From Kineosporiaceae bacterium (lineage in GTDB: Bacteria; Actinomycetota; Actinomycetes; Actinomycetales; Kineosporiaceae): 53,476 nucleotides of DNA. Below the pieces are notes generated by a model. That model was not told where the DNA came from, did not search any database, and saw nothing but the letters and a program-made list of their open reading frames with translations. How positions within the stretch are numbered: position 1 is the first letter of the stretch; each line of letters starts with the position of its first letter. The translations under genes and the position numbers were made by a program. Positions 7,578 to 15,120 of the stretch are shown here, piece by piece. Where the stretch lies: NCBI GenBank assembly GCA_016794595.1, contig JAEUJN010000077.1:1-53476 (forward strand), given 5' to 3'.

Positions 7578-8747
7578 TCAGAGCCAGCCGTTGCGCCGGA
7601 AGCCGCGGAACATCGTGCCGCAGACGGTGAGCATCAGCAGGGTCACCGCCGGGTAGCCCCATGGGTTGTGCAGCAGCGGGATGTAGTCGAAGTTCATCCC
7701 GTAGACCCCGGCGATCATGGTCGGGACGGCGGCGATCGCGACCCACGCCGAGATCTTGCGCATGTCCTCGTTCTCGCTGACGGTCAGCCGGGCCAGGCCG
7801 GCCTGCAGGATCGAGCCGAGCAGTTCGTCGTAGCTCTGCACCTGCTCGCGCACCCGGATCAGGTGGTCCTCGACGTCGCGGAAGTACTCGCGGATGTCGG
7901 GGTGGACCAACCCCTGTGCCCGGTGGGCCAGTTCGTGCAGCGGCCCGGCCAGCGGGCTGGTGGTGCGCTTCATCTCGATGATGTCGCGCTTGAGCTGGTA
8001 GATCCGCTCGACGTCGGTGATCCGCCGCTGGGAGAACACCGAGGTCTCGATCTCCTCGATGTCCTCGTTGACCTGGTCGACCACGGCCAGGTAGTCGTCC
8101 ACGACCTTGTCGCACACCGCGTGCAGCACCGCCGAGGGCCCCAGGGCGAGCTGCTCGGGGTCCTGCTCCAGCCGGCGGCGCAGGCCCCGCATGGAGGCGT
8201 GGCGCCCGTGGCGCACGGTCACCGCGTAGTACTCCCCGAGGAAGACCATGATGGTGCCGGTCTCGACGATGTCGCCCCCGTCCAGGCCCTCGCCGATCCG
8301 GTCGTCCCGGTCGATGTAGGCCAGGGACCGCAACGCGAGGAAGAACATGTCGTCGTAGCGTTCGATCTTCGGGCGCTGCCTGTTGTTGGAGGCGTCCTCC
8401 AGGGCCAACTCGTGCAGGTCGAACACGTCACCGAGTTGGTTCAGCTGGTTGGTGGTCGGCTCGTGCAGGCCGAGCCAGATGAACCCCTCGCCCCCGCGGG
8501 CGATGGCGCAGGCGGCATCGAAGTCCTGCTGCTCCTGCCGGACGCCGTCGATGTACAGGCCCCAGTCGACGGCGGCATCGAGCAGCAGGCGGTTGGACTC
8601 GGGAGGGGTGGCGGCCGCGGTCATCGCCGGACGGCGTCCGGTGGCCGACTTGCCGTTGGTCGACTTGCCGTTGGTCGTGGACCGCAGTGGGATGGTGCGA
8701 GCGGCCAGCGGGATCGCCCGAGCGAGCGGGCGGGTCGGACGAACCAT
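7578..8747 (-). CDS. corA: CorA-type magnesium/cobalt transporter
   Basis: The 389-residue protein is a CorA family channel: a large cytoplasmic domain with the long stalk helix (IYQLKRDIIEMKRTTSPL, VQSYDELLGSILQAGLARLTVSENEDMRKIS) and two C-terminal membrane helices at about 332-350 and 362-383. The selectivity motif GMN is at 350-352. The first 45 residues are a basic, low-complexity extension with an NGKSTNGKS repeat. GGAGGTG lies eight bases before the ATG. A 29-codon proline-rich leader ORF sits 42 bases upstream, which suggests translational control by Mg2+ or a similar signal. It imports Mg2+ (and possibly Co2+). Confidence 0.95.
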   Translation of the reverse strand: MVRPTRPLARAIPLAARTIPLRSTTNGKSTNGKSATGRRPAMTAAATPPESNRLLLDAAVDWGLYIDGVRQEQQDFDAACAIARGGEGFIWLGLHEPTTNQLNQLGDVFDLHELALEDASNNRQRPKIERYDDMFFLALRSLAYIDRDDRIGEGLDGGDIVETGTIMVFLGEYYAVTVRHGRHASMRGLRRRLEQDPEQLALGPSAVLHAVCDKVVDDYLAVVDQVNEDIEEIETSVFSQRRITDVERIYQLKRDIIEMKRTTSPLAGPLHELAHRAQGLVHPDIREYFRDVEDHLIRVREQVQSYDELLGSILQAGLARLTVSENEDMRKISAWVAIAAVPTMIAGVYGMNFDYIPLLHNPWGYPAVTLLMLTVCGTMFRGFRRNGWL

Positions 8748-8789
8748 GGGTGGTCACCTCCGGGGAAGCACCCGGCGGCGTACCGGTCG

Positions 8790-8879
8790 TCAGGACGACG
8801 CGGCGAGCGGGCCGGGCTCGGGAGTGCGGGTCGACGGGGCGGCCAGGTGGCTGGCCTCGGGACTATCACCAGATGGCAT
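8790..8879 (-). CDS. Proline-rich leader ORF upstream of corA
   Basis: A 29-codon ORF starts at ATG 8877-8879 behind an excellent ribosome site (GGAGGAGGTG) and ends 42 bases before corA. Its product, beginning MPSGDSPEASHLAAP, has prolines at positions 2, 7, 15, 20, 22 and 24. Known Mg2+-transporter leaders (mgtL and corL in enteric bacteria) work by ribosome stalling or by coupling to Rho; proline codons matter in mgtL. By analogy this could be a cis-acting leader peptide. A short CCGGG/CCCGG hairpin overlapping the corA ribosome site follows it. The role is inference. Confidence 0.5.
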   Translation of the reverse strand: MPSGDSPEASHLAAPSTRTPEPGPLAASS

Positions 8880-9150
8880 GACCCACTCACCTCCTCCAGC
8901 TCATGCGGCACGCAGGGTGCCGTTGACGGCGCAACCTGACCAAGGTTAACCGCTGGTGACGGCTGACAGCGCACCCTTGATCCCACCATTTCGCCGGTGG
9001 CCCGTCCGCTGAGCCGCCCGAGGGGTCGAAAAGGCGGACATTGGGCCTAGCCGTGGAGACGTTCGGCGAGCATTCCAGGCACTTCGTTGTGGCGCTTGTC
9101 TCGCGGCACTCTTCAGGGGCCTGCCCAGTAGGGCTGTCCGACTCCACACT
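8880..9150. other. Intergenic region between corA leader and deacetylase gene
   Basis: This divergent 271-base gap holds small inverted repeats next to the corA leader (read leftward: AACCT/AGGTT, GCCGT/ACGGC, GGCAC/GTGCC in a row), so the corA mRNA leader is probably structured. I do not recognise an M-box or another known riboswitch. Confidence 0.4.
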
Positions 9151-9945
9151 GTGCATGTGATCGCTGAGCGTCCCACCCGCCTGCTCGGACGGCGTGCGCT
9201 GCTGTCCGGATTCGGGGCCTGCCTGCTGGGGGGTGGCACGGCCGAAGCCGTCCAGGTCCTCCGGCGGCACGATCACACCGACTCCGAGAACTCCCGCCGT
9301 CGGGTCGATCCGACGTCCATCTCTCGGGTCGAGACCGCCGGGGATCTGATGGCGCTTACCTTCGACGACGGCCCGGACCCCGACCACACCCCGACGGTCC
9401 TGCGCGTCCTGAGCGCCGCGGAGGTGCGCGCCACCTTCTTCGTGATCGGCCGCAACGCGCTGCGCCACCCTCAGCTGGTTCGCGACATCCTGGCCGATGG
9501 TCACGAGGTGGCCAACCACACCCAGGATCACCGCTGGCTCGACCGGCTCGACCTCGCCTCGGTCACCGACCAGATCGTCGGGGCAGAGCGCACCCTGGCC
9601 GGGCTGGGGGCCGGCTCGGGGGGAATGTTCCGTCCGCCGCGGGGGTGGATCAGCCCGAACGTCGTCACTGCGACGCGCGCTGCACGCTTGCGCACCATCT
9701 TCTGGACGGATTGCCTCGAGGCGCATCTGAGCCACGGCATCGATCGGGCAATCGCCGAGGTGAGCCACTCCGCACGCCCTGGCGGCATCCTGCTATGCCA
9801 CGATGGTGGCCGATTGGACGGTCCCAATCCGCAGGCGATCGACAGAAGTGCCACTGTGGCGGCGCTGCCCGGACTACTACGGTGCCTGCGCGCCCGTGGC
9901 CTCGCGGCGGACCGGCTCAGCAGCCTGCTCGAGGCCTCCAACTGA
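9151..9945 (+). CDS. Polysaccharide deacetylase family protein (NodB homology)
   Basis: The 264-residue protein has an N-terminal export or anchor signal with paired arginines (LLGRRALLSGFGACLLGGG, residues 11-29), then a NodB domain. Motif 1 is TFDDGPD (70-76) with the catalytic-base and metal Asp; motif 2 is NHTQDH (122-127) with two metal His; motif 3 is RPPRGW (161-166); LCHDGG near residue 218 is motif 5. All key residues are present, so an active extracytoplasmic N- or O-deacetylase acting on cell-wall or surface glycans is expected. The GTG at 9151 has no good ribosome site, and the GTG at 9157 is an alternative. The 3' end directly abuts the pepP remnant. Confidence 0.85.
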   Translation: MHVIAERPTRLLGRRALLSGFGACLLGGGTAEAVQVLRRHDHTDSENSRRRVDPTSISRVETAGDLMALTFDDGPDPDHTPTVLRVLSAAEVRATFFVIGRNALRHPQLVRDILADGHEVANHTQDHRWLDRLDLASVTDQIVGAERTLAGLGAGSGGMFRPPRGWISPNVVTATRAARLRTIFWTDCLEAHLSHGIDRAIAEVSHSARPGGILLCHDGGRLDGPNPQAIDRSATVAALPGLLRCLRARGLAADRLSSLLEASN

Positions 9946-9960
9946 TCACCGCCCCGAGCG

Positions 9961-10189
9961 ATTTCGCCGTCCAGTCCTCGATCTCCTGGACGGTGCGCGG
10001 CATCGTGGTGAGGTTCTCGCAGCCGTCCTCGGGTGACATTTATGTCGTCCTCGCTGCGCCTGGACCGCCGCGCAACGACGCCGTGGGGCCCCAACAGCAG
10101 GTCGTCGGTGTCCAAATAGAGACCTGGCTTGATGAAGATCATGCCGGGCTCGTTCAGGGGCCGTCCATGTACATCCGCTTGCGGCCAGC
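9961..10189 (-). pseudogene. Decayed copy of the 3' end of pepP
   Basis: Read leftward, this segment repeats the last part of the intact pepP gene at 11964: GATGTACNTGGACGGC, GAGCCCGGCATGATCTTCA, GACGACCTGCTG, GAGGACGGCTGCGAGAACCT, CGCACCGT. It carries many substitutions, small indels and an in-frame stop after the first motif. The order and strand are the same as in intact pepP, so the two copies form direct repeats around the 10.3-11.9 kb cassette. It cannot encode a functional peptidase. Confidence 0.85.
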
Positions 10190-10318
10190 ACGCACCAACC
10201 GGCGGGGGCCCGACCGAGTTCAGGGGTTGCCCTGTTGGGGAACCGACCCGGTCAGGTTGTTTCTAATCACCGTGATAGGCGACATCTCACCGAGCGTCAT
10301 GGAGCGGCGACGACCCCA

Positions 10319-10347
10319 TTGACATCTTCGTCACGATAAGCGAATAT
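10319..10347 (+). promoter_or_regulatory. Candidate promoter of the secreted-protein gene
   Basis: TTGACA at 10319-10324 is followed after 17 bases by GAATAT, 50 bases before the start at 10398. The -35 is perfect and the -10 is weak. The region is noticeably richer in A and T than its surroundings. Confidence 0.4.
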
Positions 10348-10397
10348 GTAGAGAGATGGTCTGATTCTGTCGGCAGTCTTCGAATCCGGGGGGAACA

Positions 10398-10805
10398 ATG
10401 GCTACGATTAGGTGCAGGCGTGCCGTTCTCGGTGCCACCGCTTTGATTCTATCTTTCGGCGTTGCATTGGGCAGCGCGAATGAGGCAGCGGCAGGAGAGG
10501 CAGATATCTGCTCCTCGACCAGCATTAACGCTACGCCCAACTGGGCGACCGGTTATCAGCGTACGGCCAAGGAGACGGAGGATCTCTTCTGGAGCTATTA
10601 CGGCAGTGGGTGTTCGTACTGGCAGCCAGCAGGTATCACATTCCGGGCTATGGTCGGGAATTCCACCACCCCTTCATATACCCTCGCTCCCAGCGACTTC
10701 GGGAGGCGTAAACTGTGGACTCAGATGCCGGTTGGAACCACTTTTAAGTTGCAGTGGAGGATATCGCCCGCTCTTACGCAAGGGAAATGGCACTTCGAGA
10801 ACTGA
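10398..10805 (+). CDS. Small secreted protein of unknown function
   Basis: The 135-residue product has a clear Sec signal peptide: basic start (MATIRCRRAV), hydrophobic core (LGATALILSFGVALG) and an Ala-rich cleavage zone near residues 29-35. The mature part is about 100 residues with two cysteines (38 and 72) that could form a disulfide, and many aromatic residues (DLFWSYYGSGCSYW). GGGGGG precedes the ATG by a few bases. Base composition is clearly lower in GC than that of neighbouring genes, suggesting acquisition. It is followed 30 bases later by a lipoprotein gene, probably in one transcript. I do not recognise the family. Confidence 0.75.
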   Translation: MATIRCRRAVLGATALILSFGVALGSANEAAAGEADICSSTSINATPNWATGYQRTAKETEDLFWSYYGSGCSYWQPAGITFRAMVGNSTTPSYTLAPSDFGRRKLWTQMPVGTTFKLQWRISPALTQGKWHFEN

Positions 10806-10835
10806 ATGACAGCAGGGTGAAGGCATTCGGGTGAA

Positions 10836-11882
10836 GTGAGAATGATAGAGGCGACTCCAGCCGTCAGGTCGAACAGCAAGTTCCGCGATAGACTTGGCCG
10901 ATTCAAGCGGCAATACCATGCCATTCTCGGAGCGGTCTCCATCTCAATGCTGGTCGCTTGCGCCGGGGACCGTGGCTCCCCATCATTGACGGACCGCGAG
11001 CGCGGGGTTCTAGAGTCGGTGCTGTTGTGGAGGTTCGATGCAGTCTCAGATGCTGCGCGGGATGAGATCTACGGGAAGACAGTACAGGCCTGTATGGCAG
11101 AGAAGGGCCACGACTACACCTACAATGTCTCGTTGCCGACTTCGATTGTAACTTACGATTCGTTCTATGGGCTGCCTACGCCTGAGTACGCTGAGAAGTG
11201 GGGCCTGGGAGTGTACACGAACCAGATTCAAGCAGATATTGAGTTCGGTACACCCTTGAGTGGGAGCAGTTCTCAGGAGCGGAATGACAGTTTCTACGAT
11301 GCACTCTACGGCTCTTGGTGGCGCACGGAAGAAGGAGTGATTCCCGTCAATGGGGCGGCTGGCTGCGGAGGGGTTGGACTGCGACAGGCCAACCCGATTA
11401 TTTATGGCCTGAATGGTCTTCAGGGTGGAGCGGCCATGCTTGCGGAGATCCCGTCTCAGTTGGAGCGCAATTCGGCAGTGCGCTCAAGCGCTGAACTCTG
11501 GGATGAGTGCATGACAATGCGTGGCCACTCCATACCGGACGGCTTTCGTGGATTGCCTGCCTATGTAGCGGCGCAAGTGAAGCTACAGCCCACGGGCTAT
11601 CGGTATGCTACGAGTGTTTCGAAACCACCCATACGAATAAGGGTCCCCGCATACGATGAATCTCAACTGCGCCAAGCTATACAGAAAGAGAAAGCACTGG
11701 CGCGTGTTGCAGTAGCATGCGACTCGGAATCCGATCTAACAATGACGATCGGTTCAATTCGAAGGACACTCGTGATCGAGTTCATTGGATCAAAGGGAGG
11801 CTCCTTGAAGACTTATGTAGGGGAGGAACTCCAGCTGCAACTATCTCACCCGAAGGTCGCGAGTGTGAGCAGTCAACCTTGA
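10836..11882 (+). CDS. Lipoprotein of unknown function
   Basis: The 348-residue product has a signal sequence ending in a lipobox (LVAC, Cys42), so it is probably lipid-anchored outside the membrane. The mature part contains VQACMAEKGHDYTYN and LWDECMTMRGHSIPDG. These paired Cys-Met...Gly segments recur in uncharacterised actinomycete lipoproteins. The start may be GTG 10836 or ATG 10842. It lies 30 bases after the small secreted protein gene. Codon usage is unusually AT-rich for this window. Function is unknown; both products of the cassette act at the cell surface, so they may work together. Confidence 0.75.
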   Translation: MRMIEATPAVRSNSKFRDRLGRFKRQYHAILGAVSISMLVACAGDRGSPSLTDRERGVLESVLLWRFDAVSDAARDEIYGKTVQACMAEKGHDYTYNVSLPTSIVTYDSFYGLPTPEYAEKWGLGVYTNQIQADIEFGTPLSGSSSQERNDSFYDALYGSWWRTEEGVIPVNGAAGCGGVGLRQANPIIYGLNGLQGGAAMLAEIPSQLERNSAVRSSAELWDECMTMRGHSIPDGFRGLPAYVAAQVKLQPTGYRYATSVSKPPIRIRVPAYDESQLRQAIQKEKALARVAVACDSESDLTMTIGSIRRTLVIEFIGSKGGSLKTYVGEELQLQLSHPKVASVSSQP

Positions 11883-11963
11883 TCATTCGAGCCTGAGGTG
11901 GGTGGGCCCCAGATCTGCCTTTGGGTTCGTCCTTCGCGTTCTTCGGTGGCTCCCACTTGATCT

Positions 11964-13535
11964 TCACAAGAGGACCATCGCCATCCAGGTCTCGACCTCC
12001 TCGACGGTGCGCGGCAGCATCGCGGTGAGGTTCTCGCAGCCGTCCTCGGTGACCAGCACGTCGTCCTCGATCCGGATCCCGATCCCGCGCAACTCCTCCG
12101 GGGCCAGCAGGTCGTCTGCCGTGAAGTACAGGCCGGGTTCGATGGTGAAGATCATGCCGGGCTCGAGCACGCCGTCCAGGTACATCTCGCGCCGGGCCTG
12201 CGCGCAATCGTGCACGTCGATCCCGAGGTGATGGCTCACCCCGTGCACGATCCAGCGCCGGTGGTACTGGCCCTCGTCGGCCAGGGACTCCTCGGCGCTG
12301 ACCGGCAGCAGGCCCCACTCGGCGAGGCGCCGGGCGATCACCGCCTGGGCCGCGGCGTTCAGATCACGGAACCGGCTACCCGGCCGCGCGACGGCGAACG
12401 CGGCATCCGCCGCCTCGAGCACCACCTCGTACACCCTGCGCTGCGCCTCACTGAACCGCCCGGTGATCGGCAGGGTCCGGGTGACATCGGCGGTGTAGAG
12501 CGTGTCCACCTCCACCCCGGCGTCGATCAGCACCAGGTCGCCCTCGCGCACCACCCCGTCGTTGCGGATCCAGTGCAGGGTGCAGGCGTGCGCCCCGCTG
12601 GCGGCGATGGTGTCGTAGCCGGTGCCGTTGCCCTCCTCGCGGGCCCGCCGGGCGAACACCCCTTCGATCACCCGCTCACCCCGGCGGCTGGCGACCGCCT
12701 CGGGCAGGGCGCGCACGATGTCCTCGAAGGCCCGGGCGCTGACCGCGACCGCCTCGCGCATCTGTTCGATCTCGAAGGAGTCCTTGACCAGGCGCAACTC
12801 GCTCGCCGCGCGGGCCAGCTCGCCGTCCGACCGGGTCATCGCCTCGCGGGTCGCCTCGCGCGCGGTGTCGTCCGCGGCCGCCCCGACGCGGGCCTCGTCC
12901 AGCCGCTCGGTGATCTGCTGGTCACCCTCGCGGATCACCCGGACGGCGAGGCCGCCCTCGCCGGCGTCCTTGGCGATCGCATCGAGCACCTCGTCGAGGT
13001 GGCGGGCGGTGATCCCGGTCAGCGCCTCGATCTCCTCCAGGCTGGGCCGCACGCCGACCCACAGCTCGCCGTAGCGGGCGTCGGAATAGAACTCCTCGGT
13101 GTCCCGCCCCGCCCGGGGACGGAAGAAGATCACCGCGTCGTGGGTGTCCTGCCCGGCGCCGCCGCCGTGCCCGTCGCCGTCGCCGGTCGCGGTACCGGCC
13201 CTCGGTTCGAGGACCAGGACGGCATCCGGCTCCTGGTCGGTGCCCAGCCCGGTGAGGTGGGCGAACGCCGAGTGCGGCCGGAACCGGAAGTCGGTGTCGT
13301 TGCTGCGCCGGACCAGGGGCCCGGCCGGGAACACCAACCGCTCACCGGGGAATAGCGCGCCGAGGGCGCGGCGGCGGCGGGCGGCGAAGTCCGCGGCCGG
13401 TAGCCGGTCGGGCAGGGTCGCCGGCCGGGGTGCCCAGTTGTCGGCGATGAACGCCCGGAAGGCCGCGGAACGGGGGTAACTGCGATGCTCGGTCACCTCG
13501 TCGGCGGGCGGAGTCGTCTGCGAGTCCTGGCTCAT
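11964..13535 (-). CDS. pepP: Xaa-Pro aminopeptidase (M24B, aminopeptidase P)
   Basis: The 523-residue metalloprotease removes the N-terminal residue from peptides with proline in position 2. It has an AMP_N domain (about 20-200: RRSNDTDFRFRPHSAFAHLTGL) and a C-terminal pita-bread domain. The dinuclear metal ligands by comparison with E. coli PepP are D338 (LIDAG), D350 (ADVTRT), H435 (HGVSHH), E466 (IEPGLYF) and E490 (IEDDV). All are present, so it should be active. I chose ATG 13535 (MSQDSQTTPP); the upstream in-frame extension is not family-like. Its 3' end faces the low-GC cassette, and a decayed copy of that end lies on the far side of the cassette. Confidence 0.93.
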   Translation of the reverse strand: MSQDSQTTPPADEVTEHRSYPRSAAFRAFIADNWAPRPATLPDRLPAADFAARRRRALGALFPGERLVFPAGPLVRRSNDTDFRFRPHSAFAHLTGLGTDQEPDAVLVLEPRAGTATGDGDGHGGGAGQDTHDAVIFFRPRAGRDTEEFYSDARYGELWVGVRPSLEEIEALTGITARHLDEVLDAIAKDAGEGGLAVRVIREGDQQITERLDEARVGAAADDTAREATREAMTRSDGELARAASELRLVKDSFEIEQMREAVAVSARAFEDIVRALPEAVASRRGERVIEGVFARRAREEGNGTGYDTIAASGAHACTLHWIRNDGVVREGDLVLIDAGVEVDTLYTADVTRTLPITGRFSEAQRRVYEVVLEAADAAFAVARPGSRFRDLNAAAQAVIARRLAEWGLLPVSAEESLADEGQYHRRWIVHGVSHHLGIDVHDCAQARREMYLDGVLEPGMIFTIEPGLYFTADDLLAPEELRGIGIRIEDDVLVTEDGCENLTAMLPRTVEEVETWMAMVLL

Positions 13536-13665
13536 CGGACCATGGTGACACCGACCGGCGACACCGCTCACGCAGTGCCGCCCGGTGGGCCGCCTCCGGT
13601 GCCCCACGGCGGCGACGTAGGCTGCCGGAAGGCCCGCTGCCGAGACGGGCCGGGACAGAAGGTGA

Positions 13666-15120
13666 GTGGCGTTGCGCCGGATCGTGATCGTCGGCGGCGG
13701 GATCAGCGGCCTGACCGTGGCCTACCACCTGACGAGGGGCCCCCGGCCCCCCCGGGTCACGGTGCTCGAGGCAGGTTCTGCCCCCGGCGGCTGGGTGGGC
13801 TCGGCCGCGATCGCCGGGTATCGGGTCGACACCGGACCCGAGGCGCTGCTGGCCAGGATGCCCGCCGTCCAGGCGTTGCTGGCCGACCTCGGACTGGACG
13901 AGGCCCGCCGGGCCCCGCAGGGCAGCGCGTTCATCTGGGCGCGTGGGGCTCTGCGCCCGCTGCCGCAGAGCTCGGTGTTCGGCGTGCCCAACAAGCTGAT
14001 GCCCCTGCTGCGGTCCGGATTGGTGGGCCCGCTCGGCGTCCTGCGGGCGGGCGCCGATCTCGTGCTGCCCAGGCCGCGCCGGCTGCCCCCGGACCCGACG
14101 ATCGCCCAGGTGCTGCTGCCGCGCTTCGGATCGCAGGTGTTCGCCAACATGATCGAGCCCCTGCTCGGTGGGGTGCACGCGGGGGATGCGCGCCGGCTGT
14201 CGGTGCGCAGCGCCGTCCCCGAGGTGGCGGCGGCGGTCAGCGGGCGGCGCAGCATCTACCTGGCCCTGCGCGGCCGGGAACCGCGGACCGGCTCCGGCCC
14301 GGCGCTGATCGGCTTCGAGGGGGGCATCGAGCAGCTGGTGAGCGCCGTGGCGCAGGCGGTGCGTGCCGTCCCCTCCGCCGAGATCCGCTGTGGGACAAGG
14401 GTCTCGCGGCTGGACCCACTCTCGCCCGGGGGCTACCGGGTGACCATCGAGCACGGCGCGGAACTGCTCGCGGACGACGTCGTGCTCGCCGTCCCCGCCC
14501 CGGTCGCCGCGGCGCTGCTGGCCGAGACGGCACCGGACGCCGCCGCCGCTGCGGCCGCGATCCCGCACATCGGCGTGGCGACGCTGGTGCTGGCGTACGC
14601 GCCGTCCCAGATCGCGAACCCGTTGGCGGGCACCGGATTCCTGGTTCCACCCGCGGACGGCCGGCTGCTGGTCGGCTGCACCTGGCTGACCAGCAAGTGG
14701 GCCCATCTGCGCCCGGCGGACGGCGCGCCGGAGAAGGTGCTCATCCGGTGCATGGTCGGCCGGGACGGGCAGCAGTCCTGGCAGGACCTGGACGACGAGG
14801 CGCTGCTCGCCGCGGTGCGCCGGGAGCTCGCCGAGTCGATGGGCATTCACGAGCCCCCCGAGGCCGTCTCGATCCGGCGGATGCCGGGGGCGATGCCGCA
14901 GTACGTGGCCGGCCACGCGGATCGGGTGGCGGCGATCGATGCCGCACTGGTCCAGCGGCCCGGACTGCACGTGATCGGGTCCAGCTTCCGCGGGGTGGGC
15001 ATGGCCTCCTGCATCACCCACGCCGGGCTGCTGGCCGCCCGGATGACCAGCTCGATCACCGCCCCGAACACGACCCCCTCGCCGGACTCCCCGGTCGTGG
15101 CTCACCGAGGCACGCGATGA
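13666..15120 (+). CDS. hemY: HemY/CgoX-type coproporphyrinogen (protoporphyrinogen) III oxidase
   Basis: The 484-residue FAD protein opens with a dinucleotide fold (IVIVGGGISGLTVAYHL, residues 6-22) and continues ARMPAVQALLADLGL, FANMIEPLLGGVHAGDARRLSVRSAVPE and a C-terminal FAD segment (GLHVIGSSFRGVGMASCITHAGLLAA). This is the HemY family. In Actinomycetota it oxidises coproporphyrinogen III to coproporphyrin III in the coproporphyrin-dependent haem route and is then called CgoX. The start is GTG 13666 with GAAGG upstream; TTG 13672 is an alternative. Its stop overlaps the start of a radical SAM gene by four bases (ATGA), so the two are translationally coupled. It diverges from pepP. Confidence 0.92.
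   Translation: MALRRIVIVGGGISGLTVAYHLTRGPRPPRVTVLEAGSAPGGWVGSAAIAGYRVDTGPEALLARMPAVQALLADLGLDEARRAPQGSAFIWARGALRPLPQSSVFGVPNKLMPLLRSGLVGPLGVLRAGADLVLPRPRRLPPDPTIAQVLLPRFGSQVFANMIEPLLGGVHAGDARRLSVRSAVPEVAAAVSGRRSIYLALRGREPRTGSGPALIGFEGGIEQLVSAVAQAVRAVPSAEIRCGTRVSRLDPLSPGGYRVTIEHGAELLADDVVLAVPAPVAAALLAETAPDAAAAAAAIPHIGVATLVLAYAPSQIANPLAGTGFLVPPADGRLLVGCTWLTSKWAHLRPADGAPEKVLIRCMVGRDGQQSWQDLDDEALLAAVRRELAESMGIHEPPEAVSIRRMPGAMPQYVAGHADRVAAIDAALVQRPGLHVIGSSFRGVGMASCITHAGLLAARMTSSITAPNTTPSPDSPVVAHRGTR

Noticed and set aside
8880-9150. M-box or other known Mg2+ riboswitch before corA
   Set aside because: Several short stems are present, but I could not match them to the conserved M-box core.
9946-10191. 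Small basic ORFs on both strands as real genes
   Set aside because: They are made of the decayed pepP 3' end and the end of the deacetylase gene in other frames.
13485-15116. Fusion protein of more than 900 residues ending in the radical SAM domain
   Set aside because: The N-terminal part is a shifted frame of hemY (Arg/Gly/Pro-rich, no motifs); the real start is the ATG at 15117.
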